From Cenococcum geophilum 1.58 (taxonomy: Eukaryota > Ascomycota > Dothideomycetes > Gloniales > Gloniaceae), in assembly GCA_001692895.1 (NCBI GenBank), contig KV748245.1, positions 496,001 to 560,000 of the forward strand: a stretch of 64,000 nt of DNA, given 5' to 3'. This document shows positions 34,901 to 45,279 of the stretch, one piece after another (position 1 is the first letter of the stretch; every line of letters begins with the position of its first letter). A program made the translations under genes and the position numbers. The notes below the pieces were generated by a model. It was not told the origin of the DNA. It made no database searches and worked only from the letters and a program-made list of their open reading frames with translations.

Positions 34901-37801
34901 TGATAAGGATAGATTCGCACCCTGGGAGCTGAGCTGCTTAAATCACCACGGTCTATTGACTGCGGTCTCGAGGACGGCTCAGGACCCTGAACGCAAAAAA
35001 GATGCGAAGGATCGCTGTTTCGATTTTCTGCATGGCGATTATACCTTTGCACTATCATGGGATATTAGCAGGTCGGATATGCTTGGAGAATGGTGGGGTG
35101 TTAGCGTGTCTAGTGTGATATGTGCCACGCTTCTCTTATCAAAAGGCAAAGGTAATCCGAGGTTAAGAAATGATGCACACCATCCGCTAACCTATGTATA
35201 GAGAAAGAAGATGCTGGAGGTACGATCGGGGACAGGACTTTGGGCACGAAGGAAGCCATAAAAGATAAGAGCCCGATCTCACCGAGTGTGAACGTCAAGC
35301 CACGCCCATTTAAGGAACAAGCAATCCTGGGCCTGATTGTGGATACTGAAGCACGGGAAGATAAACAAACGAAAGACCAGAAAGCAGAGGACGAGAAAAT
35401 TATTCGGGCATTCAAAGAAGCTTTTAAGCAGGAAAAGAACAACAATATTGAGTGGAAGAGCTTCAGGCCGCCCGGATATGGTGAAACCTACCACCCTGAC
35501 TTCACGCTGCAGTCCTTGGATGACACTCCTGAAAGATTTACGAGACAGCAAATCGAACAGCGAGAAAAAGTTCAGCTAAGAAGCGAGTTGCGGGAATTTC
35601 TCCAAGAGCACGAATCATCCAATAAACCTGACTGGTCAGTGGGCACTATCCACCAACTGCTGGAAGAAAAGGACACTGCATTTGTTAGTGTATTCAATGT
35701 GTCTTATAGAGACTCAAGCTATTTTGTGACCAAAGTCTGTCGCTCGCTCACAGACTGCTACGAGATCAGCAAGTTGGGAAACAAGTGCCAGGTGATCGAG
35801 ATGCTCTACAAAGAACTAGGTGAGAACCCTAGTAGCGACCACAGCCTCAAAATTAATCAGATTTGGACCAATTATCTCAATGGAAGCCCCAAGGACTGGA
35901 CAGAGTTTCCGTACTTTGATTTTCTCGGCGAGAACGTTAGGGGGTTGCTCAAGCAATCTGGGCTAGGTCAAAGTTGGTACAAGGATAGACTTTTGACTCA
36001 CCTGAATGATAGTGTAAGTAAAAAATTTATCGACCCATTAACCTAAAACATCCCTAAACATCCTTGGAACCAGCTTGTTGATCAGGATGTGAACTACCGA
36101 ATTTTGTATGTCCTACTCCTAAGTGATGTAGGTGCTTCAGCTGAAATGATTTAGCTTCGCCCAACGATGCTCGCGACAAATTATCAGGATGTTTGTCCAC
36201 ATCTGGCATCCAAAAGCATTGGATGCTTTTGACGGTTACATTAATGCAAAGGGCGCATTTAACAACTCCAAAATGAATGATGCTCAGTTCTGGATTACAT
36301 CCATCACAATACCTTATTGGATCCTGAAGCCTAAGGAAATTCCCAGTGATCCACTACGTGATTTCCACAAAGAAAAGAATCTCCGCAAGCATGGGCACAT
36401 ACCTCCTCAATCTGTTTTGGACATTTTGAATTCGTCTCAGTCTCGAAAAAACCTTGATTCTAAGGCAAACAAGACTAAACAAGAGCTTGAGGAGCGTGTA
36501 TCATCAGTTGTGATCACGGGAGATCACCTCGGCCGATTTTGGATTGCTTCCGTTCTCTCTCCATCGGTCAAGGAAGAGAGGATGAGCTCTTATGTTGTTG
36601 AAGTTCAAGAGACAATGCAGCTCTTCGTCCATTGGCAATCTGCTGGGAGAATACTAGCTTTTATGCGTTTAGTAGGACACATATGCAAAGATATTGCTCG
36701 TGAATATTCCAGCATAATTTTGGTTTTAGAGAGTTTTGTGGAAGAGAAGGTAATTGCTTCAGCATCTCAACGTTACCTCGTTTCGATCTTTGACTAATTT
36801 CCTCATAGATGTACATTCTCTGGGATGGAGTAGAGCTCGACAAGTCTAAGGCAGCGGTGCAGAATCTTCAGCGTATGATTTGGGGTCTGGAAAGCTTCCG
36901 CGTGTTTGATATTACACTTGCTTCTACTTTAGAGATTTTAGGCAAAACCAGGTTGGATTTTGATCATGCTATGCGAGAGGTAAGGAAGCGGGCTTTTGCG
37001 CTGCAACCGCAGTTCCTCAACATGTTATTAATGCTACAACTAGGACGAAGAGCGTTGGAGCAAACACCTGCTTGAGCATCGTGGGAAGGTTTTGGAAAAA
37101 TATGACAAGCATATGGAAGAGTTGAGCCGGGTTAAGACGAAGATAGAACAAAGGGTCATACAGCTTTCAAGGCTATTTGACAGCGTAGGTCTTCTCTGAG
37201 CTTGACTTGGCATTACTAATCGGCCCACAGATTGGTGCAATGACCAACGTGGCACAAAGTTTGGAAGGCCTGGAACAGAATGCCAATATTCGAATTCTTA
37301 CCTTCATTACGATTGGATATCTGCCGCTAGGGTTCGTTGCGGTGCGTTATCTGAGAACCATACAAGGTGACTCTTACTTACGATCTGCAGGCTCTCTTTG
37401 CGCTAAGTGATGGTATTCTGCCAAAGAACGCAGGACGCGGATTATTTATCGGGCTTATATTCGTCTTCATGGCGGCAACGTTCGCCTTCGCCATACTTAT
37501 TCCTTGGATCTCGGACTCAATAAGCGCTTTCAATATCTACCGTAGAGAGAAAGGACGACTTCGAGAAAAGATCAAGAGAGGCGGGGAAGAAATGCCGGCG
37601 AATAGCAAGACCGTGCAATCTCGGGATGCCCGCCAGAGCTCTCAGAGGTACATTCACAAGCTGATTCACAGAGAAGGGAAAGGGGACATGAATACGACGG
37701 AGGACACAACACAAGTCTTTTCGAGTTTCTTTTCTCGATATTTGGCAAAAATGAAAAGCAATCCCTTTCGAAAACCAAAAAACAGCACTTCGAGTGTGTA
37801 A
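31936..37801 (+). CDS. Large fungal protein with C-terminal coiled coil and CorA-like membrane hairpin
   Basis: Ten exons can be joined in frame: 31936-32044, 32130-33792, 33845-35151, 35202-36013, 36074-36105, 36155-36749, 36809-36979, 37044-37184, 37231-37341, 37391-37801, giving about 1,783 residues. Introns have GT-AG ends (GTATGT, GTAAGT, GTAATC and similar) and eight of nine are 46-64 nt. The first may instead start at 32072 (GTGAAG, 58 nt). Residues 43-110 hold a conserved-looking block (HVWSRTGKTVDFGKDGF, then DWHYLLQITAP). A coiled coil spans about 1564-1610 (DEERWSKHLLEHRGK). Then comes a CorA-type pair of membrane helices, about 1630-1650 (RILTFITIGYLPLGFVAALF) and 1664-1687, followed by a basic tail. 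The Gly-Met-Asn motif of true Mg2+ channels is not seen, so transport is not claimed. The overall function is unknown. One N lies at 32146. Confidence 0.8.
32780..32852 (+). repeat. 27-nt in-frame repeat inside the host gene
   Basis: Two full units and one partial unit of GATATTCCGTACGA..., starting at 32780, 32807 and 32834. They encode DIPYEFNSE, EIPYDSNSE and DIPYDLR (residues about 254-277). The unit length is a multiple of three, so copy-number change would keep the frame. Confidence 0.85.
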
Positions 37802-38225
37802 TGCAAATATCTGGACCGATTGAATGTGTTTGGATTAGCTAGCTACTGTCACCAATGCTGCTTCGCCACCAAGCGGCATATAAAGATGACGCCAGCCATC
37901 TCTGTCTACGCTACTATAAGTGCGGTAGCTCTAAGGTTGTTAGAAGGAAGATTTATTTATAATCTTTAATTCAATTTTTAAGTAGAAGTTCATTTTTCTG
38001 AGAATTAGGAAGACTATTATGCTGCCTTGAAGCGATAATATTGCTTGAGAAGCCATGTAAGGATATTAAGGACAGACTTGCTATTAAGCAAGCAAGCCAG
38101 GCCGGAAAGCCTTTAGCTTGCTGGCTTGAAACTTTTCGCACCTGAAGCTAGCTTCCTTGACTCAATAGGTCAAAATAGTCGGCTTACTTGGCTTACTTAA
38201 AAGCTGTGGACCTGAATCAGGTTGT

Positions 38226-38300
38226 CTTGCCACCCGACTCAGTTACCTACCCCTTGACTCAGTCACCTACCCCTGCTTAACTCGATCACCTACCCCGGTA
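38226..38300 (+). repeat. Three-unit tandem repeat, about 22-25 bp
   Basis: Three imperfect units of GACTCAGTCACCTACCCC separated by a few bases. The changes between units are mostly single-base. Confidence 0.7.
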
Positions 38301-38307
38301 ATGTCAA

Positions 38308-38378
38308 TAACTATATAATCATAATCAGTTATGCGATTGCGATTATCACATAATCACTGGAGCTGATTATAGGTTTAA
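38308..38378. repeat. Possible terminal or subterminal sequence of a hAT-like element or MITE
   Basis: ATAATCATAATCAGTTATGC, GATTGCGATTATCAC and ATAATC repeats recur within 70 bp. Repeated ATAATCG-like words are typical near the ends of fungal hAT elements and their miniature derivatives. No second end or transposase was found, so this is tentative. Confidence 0.3.
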
Positions 38379-38702
38379 TATAGTATAGAAGACAAACTCC
38401 TCTATATTCTTAAAATCTTAAACGCATTTAGTAAAGAAGGTGGCTATACTATTAGTAATAGCTACTAGATTAAGATCTTTGAAGCGTTTTTTTTAGGGCC
38501 TTCTATTTTTTAAGTGCCTGCCTAGCGTTTAATATAAACGGCTTATAGATATTACTAACGTTCTAGTTAATAAAACTAGCAGCGCAAGCGAGCTATTCCT
38601 TATATTTCTCCTATTCTTTTATTAAGTTAGCTAACTTAATTTTTAGCTATTTGCTAATAAAGCCTAAGTCTACCTATTTCTCCTTAATTAACTTAAATAT
38701 AG

Positions 38703-39159
38703 TATAACGAAGCCTTATAGGAAATACTACAGTAGACTTATTAATAGGCTAGGTATATAGGTAAATAAGAAGTCAATAATATAAATATAACTAGTAGAGT
38801 AAGTTGCCTAATAGATTAACTTTAATTATATTCTAAGATTTACTATAAAGAAGAGAACTATCTAGCTAGGGACTATGGCCCTTTAAATATATAATACTAC
38901 GCCTAAGAAATATATTAAGTACGTTAGTATATTAGTATATTAGTATATTAGTATATTAGTATATTAGTATATTAGTATATTAGTATATTAGTATATTTCT
39001 ATATTTCTATATTTTAAACTTATAATATAACTAGCTATATAACTTAGCTACTGCTTATTCTATAGCTTAATTAGTTTTAGTGCCTCCTATACTATTTTAA
39101 CTAACATATTTATATTTCTTTTTAATAGTTATACTACTACTAATATAAGGTCTATAATA
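38703..39159 (-). repeat. 3' LTR of a third Gypsy-A family element, with expanded octamer repeat
   Basis: It aligns in reverse complement with 295-695 and with 44837-45257. On - it begins TATTATAGACC and ends near the CGTTATA end. A purine tract directly outside its right edge (39160-39180, read on - as GATAAAAAGAAAAGGGATAG) marks it as a 3' LTR. It is longer than its relatives because of the octamer array at 38924-38997. Confidence 0.7.
38924..38997. repeat. (TTAGTATA)n microsatellite, about nine units
   Basis: An uninterrupted array of the octamer TTAGTATA inside the LTR. The homologous place in the LTR at 295-695 (near 470-500) has only a single related copy. Confidence 0.9.
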
Positions 39160-39388
39160 CTATCCCTTTTCTTTTTATCTTTATTCTTAGCGATATATCC
39201 TTCTCTTAAATTGTCTATTAAAGGTATAGTATTCCTATCTTTAATTTAATAACCTTTATTATTTCTAATACTACTTATTTAATCTTTATTTTCTAATTAT
39301 TATAACTAGCTTATTTTAATGATTCTTTTATTTAATAAAATTATACTATTATATTCCTAATATATGGAGAAAAACTTAGTATAGATTA
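39160..39388 (-). mobile_element. 3' internal end of the third Gypsy-A element, cut by Gypsy-B copy 2
   Basis: It starts with the polypurine tract next to the LTR and continues as TA-rich internal sequence until the Gypsy-B LTR begins at 39389. The rest of this element is not found in the window. Confidence 0.5.
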
Positions 39389-39665
39389 TATTACGGCGCT
39401 GGTAGAAACTAGTAGATTGTGGCTAATAGATATTAGTAGATATCGGTAGATTATAGCGGACAGTCGTAGATAGTCGCAGACAGTTTTATATAGTTTTAGA
39501 TAATTGCTATTATATAACTAGAGGATTATATATAACGTTAAGCGGCGCCACCCTTCGTCTCTTTTCCTTTCTCTAGCTTTAGATCCTTGTTTATAGATAA
39601 TCTAATTATATAGGCTTGCGTGACCTTTTGCTGTGCTCGTACTTTAATTAAATAAGTCGCTAATA
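39389..39665 (+). repeat. 5' LTR of Gypsy-B copy 2
   Basis: About 277 bp; starts TATTACGGCGCTGG (TGTTACGGCACTGG in copy 1) and ends CGCTAATA (CGCTAACA). It is longer than the copy 1 LTRs because of an extra region rich in GTAGATA-like words at about 39,410-39,530. Confidence 0.75.
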
Positions 39666-39887
39666 TTATTTAAAGCTTATTTACTCTTCTTCCTAAGAAG
39701 GAACTTAAAAATATCTATAGACCTTAAATAAGAACAAAATATAAAAGTAGACCTAAAGACTATTATTAGAACTTAAAGAATAGAACAGAACTAAAAGAAT
39801 AGAAAAGAATAATAAGATCTATAGAATACGCATAGACTAGAACCCTTACAGAATCCTATTAAAAGTTACCCTAATAACTATACTACT

Positions 39888-41640
39888 ATATTAAGAAATA
39901 TAGCAGCTAGTAAAGTAGCTATAAGACCGTTAAATACCTCTAATAGTAAAATAGCAACTAACTTAAACTTCTAGGTAGAGCTTATAGTAGCTAATACTAA
40001 AATTAAACGACTTTAAGAGCTGCTTAAAGTTAGAGAACCCCCTGTACCTAGTAAGGAGTTATTAAACACCTAAAGACTTACTATGGTCCTAAAGGCTCTA
40101 GCCTAATATATAGCATTAGTATTAGTATTATTGCGGTCCGCGAAGGTTATAGGCTCCCTATTACTTACTAACAGAACTAATCCTATATTTAATAATTAGA
40201 AGCTTTAACTATAGGATAAGCTTGAAGTTAATACGACTACTTCCCTACCACTAGAGCTAAAATGGCCTACGTCTTTGGCCGCACCGGTGGAGATGTATAG
40301 ATATACCTACGTCTACAATACGTATAGGACTTAGCAAATCCCTTCCTCTCTAGAGAAGAGATAATTAACTACCTATCTTCTATTTATAATGACTCCTTTA
40401 AGGTATAAAACGCCCGCCTTAATTATAAAAGCCTAAATATAAAAACAGCAGAGACCTTTTTAGCCTTTTAGACCCGCTTTCTACACCTAGCTAGTTAAGC
40501 TTAAATTTCTTAGAAAGATTTAATACTAGACCTATTTAATAAGCTTACCCTAGACCTTCAGCGAGCTATACTACTGGTTTTTACTACTATATAGACGCTA
40601 AAGAAACTTATAGATTAGTGCTTGGCTATTAACTAAGGCCTCTATTAAATTAAGGTATAAGCTAAATAGTATAAAGCCTAAAACTTTCTAAACTAGACCA
40701 CTATAAGAACGGCCTATAGTGCCCTAGCACAATTAGTAACTCCCGCAGCACTAGCTATATAGCCCGCCGTTAATTTAGCAGCTAGCTATATAGCCAGTTC
40801 TATTACGGGTCTAGTGTATACTTAGCCTATATATAGTGACCCCTAAAGATAGGCCCTTAGCGATTAAAAAGCTTACTTCTTATATAGTTAGAAAGGCTAC
40901 TATATAAAGGACTGCCTAATAAATAAAAAAACGGACAAGGTCCTATTAATCTAGAAAAATAGCGCAGAGTTAGAAAAAGAGGAACCCTAGAGAAAAACTC
41001 ATTTTTAGGGTTAAAAGGAATTAATATATTATATATTAATCTAGGTTAGCTAATTAGTAAAAAAAGCTACACTATCCCTTATACTTTATTTTATAATAGA
41101 TATTAAGTTTTAATCTTTGCTTTAGCTAACTCTAGAGTAAATATCTTTACCTTAATAGATACCTAGTATGCCGTAAAGCTAGCTAACTTTTTAAATACAC
41201 CTATTAAAGAACTACCTAAACTAATTCCTATTTGCGGGTATAATGGACGGATAGGGCCATCTATTATAACTATCTTGCGAATTTACCTCCGCGTTAATAG
41301 ACGAAGGTAGTATAATGTTCCCTTCCTTATTATGGACTTGAGAAGCTAAAATATAATCTTAAGAAGAAAATAGCTAGCCTATTTAGGCTTATAGCTTAAT
41401 ATATAAAGTAGGCAGCTTACCTAGCCTAAAACCCTACTTCTAACCCCTTTGTTTTATAAAAGAAATTAGTATTATAATGGAAAACCTTATACGGCCCTAG
41501 ATTAATACTATTTACTAGGTAGATGCTATACGTAAAGATAAGGCCTTTAAGAAAGATATATAGCTTAACCCGCAACGGATTTGTATACTACGCCGCCCCT
41601 AGACTAGCTATATTACGCTACCTATACTAAAGACCTAGGG
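39888..41640 (+). pseudogene. Gypsy-B gag and protease relic, copy 2
   Basis: The former start codon at 39888 is ATA (ILRNIAASK for MLRNTAAGK of copy 1). The zinc knuckle at about 40874-40915 has both first Cys and the His changed to Tyr. A protease-like ALANSRVNIFTLIDT stretch follows near 41.12-41.16 kb; the catalytic Asp of DT(S)G is present but the following Gly is not conserved. Many TAG codons. Confidence 0.7.
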
Positions 41641-41649
41641 AGCTAGTAG

Positions 41650-41934
41650 TGTAAAAGGGTACGGTGTCTCTTAGATGGAAAGTTAACAGTGCTGTTAGGC
41701 TGTTAGTCTGTCGGTCTATTGGTCGGTTACAATTAGTTAGAATTAAGTAGTAAGAAGAGAAAGAAAAGAGTATATTAAAGGAAAATTGTGTATTTGTTAG
41801 CGTCGCCTAAGTTATTAAAGACTCTAAAGGCTTTAGACCGATTTATATAACTTATAAAAGGCCTAGGCTCTCCTAAAGCTATATCTAATCTAGATATTAA
41901 ATCTAGGGGCCAAATCACACTACTATATACCTCC
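41650..41934 (-). repeat. Left LTR of a large composite Gypsy block (3' LTR if on -)
   Basis: It starts TGTAAAAGGGTACGGTGTC and pairs in direct orientation with 61007-61284. Differences are nearly all transitions. A purine tract on - just inside (41935-41952, AGGTAAGGGAGGTATA) suggests that the parent element runs right to left. Confidence 0.8.
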
Positions 41935-44836
41935 CTTACCTAAGTTGTTGTCCCCTAACGACTTCTAAAACTCTAAAACTCCTTATCTTTAAAATAAAGA
42001 CGCGGTAGGTAATTGTATACGTTCCTTACCCTTACTATAAACCTAAGATAGTAAATAAGGAGACTCTGTTTTGGTTAAATAAGACTATTTTCATCTACCT
42101 AGCTAAGCAGTATAAGAGACTTTAGACTAGCGGCTCTTAGATAATATAGCTCTTTCGCGCCCTTTTATTTGCTTAGTTCTGTCCTATAATTCTTTAGGCA
42201 ACTCTATATAACTCTATCTTTCTATAATAATTTAAGGCACTCTACTTAGATCTACTGTAACAGTTAAAGAATTAATTCTATTATTAATATAGTAGAAGTA
42301 AGAGCGGCTATTAAATCGTTTTATCTTAGTTATATATATTAGCTTAAACGCATCTTTATAATTCTTAACGGCCCTAAAACGGTAGAAATGCATCTATTTC
42401 CTAACTTTATTCCCATTGCTATTGAGAAAAAGGTTACAATCTTAAATTACCGCTAGAGAATCCTATTATTATTTACTAAGAAGGGTGCTAAATAGAGCGC
42501 TAGCGGCTATAAGCTTAACTACAATAGGGAAGCAATATAGAATTGCGCTATAGAGATTAGTATATCTAGACGGCGTATAGGGCGGCGCTCTTAAGTCTTA
42601 GTGTGTATTTACTAACCCTGCCTAAGTACCTCCTTTAGTAACCTTAAGGTTATTATAATTGTCCTAAATACTAATAAACTATAGCAGTATTGTTTGCTGG
42701 GTCCTAGTTAAAGGTCCCTTCGCTCTATAAGGAAGGTAAGGCATAATTATGCGTATATCTCCCTTTTTATATAGCTAAGCTACTTAGTTGGTTATATATT
42801 TCTCTACGTCCTTAGTAATCTAGTTATAGTCCAAGATTTTATATATAAATCCGTTACCCTTAGCTAATCCTCGCGCTTTAAGATCTGCCTACTATAATTT
42901 TAAGTAATAATATATACCGGGTAAGATAATTATATAATCGTCCTTAGTCTTATTATTTAGAGAAATGCTCCCTTAGATTATATTAGTACCGCGTCTACTT
43001 TTAAGGAGTAAGGAAATATTAATATTAATATAGCGGAAAGCTATAGAGTCTCCTTTAACCGCGAATTTTATATAATAAGGGTAGGAAATAAGTCGCTACT
43101 AGCTATTAGGCCTAAGAGCGCAATAAAGACGATAATACTAAGGGCCTTATTTTATTAGATATTAGTAAAAACCGTAAACCATTATTATTAACTAGCTATA
43201 ATTTAACCACCTATTAATGAGACGCTAATAGTGGCGGTATATACGTATTTACTTATTAATTATTACCGAGATACTTAAATCCTACTACTATTTAAACATG
43301 TTTAAAATTACAAATCCTTCTCACTACCACACTTCTTGGTCTTTTAGTAATATTATCTAATTAAGCAAAGCCTTTCTATTGTATAAAAACCTCAGTGCTA
43401 AGTTATAAATAAACTTATATAGTCCTAAGGAATTAAACGGAACTAAAGGTCTATAAGCCTTTTTAAACTAAGAGTATATAGTAGGATTGGTCTTTATAGT
43501 ACTAAGGTAGTTATAAGCGTAATATATTAAATAGAGTTTATAATTCAGTATGGTATAGTTCAAACCCTTTATTACTAAACCTATACGTCCTTTTATAGCT
43601 TGTGTATATATCTAGCAGACCTTATATATCTCTAGATTAAAACTAGCTGCCCTATACTAACTATATAAGAGCTTTATAACCTTAGTTAGTTTAATTTTAG
43701 TAGTTTAGTTTAGGGACGCCTTAAGATAAGTAGGTATATTATCCTTATAGTTACATCTTCGTTTTACGCGGAGTATTACTATAATATCTACAGCCTCCTC
43801 AATATACTCTATATTATCTCCTAGCTTAACAACGTTTTTATTAAATATTAATTCTACTTCTAGCCCTCCTACTTCTAGGTAAGCAATTATTAGCCCTTTT
43901 CTTAAATTCCTTTTTAACGAAGATACTAGTAGCCGCGGGGGCGAGCTAATAGGCGTTCTAGCTACAAGAATGCTCTTATTTATAGATAATAAAGGTAAGT
44001 TAACTAATATAGGTGATCCTTATTGGGACGGGCTTAGTATAATGCTAACGCCTTCTCCTTAAATAGGTGTTAATGGCTAAAAAGCTAAGGGATTTATTAC
44101 GTTAAAGGTATATTGTAAATATATTCACAGTATAAGAGCTAAGCTCTCTCCTACTTATCTAATTCCGATATTAATAACCTCTAGTCCTATAGTAGTCAGT
44201 CTCCTACTTTTTAATAGTAGGTCCTTATTTAGAATAAGAAAGCTAGTTAAGTATCTTCTTAAACTATACCTATTTACTACCTAGTCCAATATTACCCTTC
44301 TTAACTTTATAAACACGCGCGAAATTAGCTGGTTGTAGTTAAGTAGTAGTTTTAATACCATATTCTAGATAATTAAGCCTCTTAATTAAAGCCTTATTAA
44401 CTCTTACCATAACTTTAGGAAGTAGGTAAACTACGAGCTTTTATATAGCGGAGAGGAAGTTATAAAAGACTACGTATTTAAGCGGTCTAATAAGAACATC
44501 TTATCCCTAGGCCTTTTAGATAGTCTCTCTAGCTTTGTTATACCGGTTTCTTTAATCTTTAGCTATTTTACTAACGTTAGAGATAGTCTTAAAGATTAAT
44601 ATAAACGCGTCTTTTCCTAAAGATGTCTATAGCCCGTTATTATAGTTAATAAAATTAACTACTATACTAGTAGCATCTGCGTAGTTTTTTATAAGAGCAA
44701 AATCTCGTTATAGATTTAGATAAGTACTACCTAGCGCTAATTAACCGCAAAACCTCTAACCTCTATAAGGACGTTACTAATTTATTACTTAGCTCCTTTA
44801 TATAGTACTAGCAGTCTATTAAATAAAGATATAATA
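41935..44836 (-). pseudogene. 3' part of outer Gypsy element, with integrase-like segment
   Basis: On -, about 44.5-44.7 kb reads NYNNGLQTSLGKDAFILIFKT and then a basic helical stretch (RYNKARETI), similar to the C-terminal core of Gypsy integrases, where Y-N-N-S-x-H-S-S-T-G is usual. Further left the frame gives Arg/Lys-rich sequence and then nothing that can be recognised up to the purine tract near 41.94 kb. All frames are broken by TAG and TAA. Confidence 0.4.
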
Positions 44837-45257
44837 TATAACGGAACCTTGTAGCAAGTACTACGGTGGGTTTATTATTAGGCTAGGTATATAGGTAAAG
44901 CAAATTAAGTCAACAACGTAATAACAACTGGTGGAGTGGTTACCTAACAGATTAACTCTAATTATATTCTAAGAATTACTATAAGGAAGGAACTATCTAG
45001 GTAGGGACTAAGGGTCCTTAAATACATAACCGTACTCCTATAAAATCCTTCTTATACATAATATACGTGTTATATATATTATACGTACGTTCCCTTCGTA
45101 CATTACGTACACTGCGTACAACATTATATAACTTACTTACTATTCCTCGTTATATGGTTCTACCGGTTCCATTCTAGACTATGCCTATATTAACCAACTA
45201 GCTTCTTCTAACTCCTCTTTAAGTAGTCGTAATATTGTACTTAAAGCGTCCGTAACA
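44837..45257 (-). repeat. 3' LTR of Gypsy-A copy 2
   Basis: 421 bp; on - it runs from TGTTACGGACGCTTTAAG to a CGTTATA end (CGTTACA before mutation). A purine tract lies just outside the right edge on - (GAGGAGGGAGATGG, about 45258-45272). Confidence 0.85.
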
Positions 45258-45279
45258 CCATCTCCCTCCTCTTTATCTT

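Larger units (their letters stand above)
37802..38702. other. Downstream region of host gene and transition to repeats
   Basis: 37802 to about 38000 is RIP-free and probably holds the 3' end of the transcript. From about 38070 there are short inverted and direct motifs (AAGCAAGCAAGCC, later AGCTTGCTGGCTTG) and small tandem repeats. From about 38380 the sequence becomes TA-rich and RIP-like up to the LTR at 38703. No gene is seen. Confidence 0.45.
39389..41649 (+). mobile_element. Gypsy-B copy 2: 5' half only
   Basis: It has the 5' LTR, gag and start of pol in the opposite orientation to 9685-15558. Homology to that copy runs up to a point equivalent to about 13.41 kb (GACCTAGGGAGCTAGTAG) and then stops where the next LTR begins at 41650. 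The sequence after the far LTR (61285 onwards) does not resume Gypsy-B, so the 3' part is lost or elsewhere. It is more heavily RIP-mutated than copy 1. Confidence 0.8.

Noticed and set aside
34435-34932. Open frame of 165 codons on +
   Set aside because: Another frame of exon 3 of the host gene; it uses no splice site and breaks the long frame.
31936-37801. Several separate genes in the island
   Set aside because: The open frames join through short GT-AG introns in matching phase into one protein with a sensible membrane end; separate genes would mostly lack start codons.
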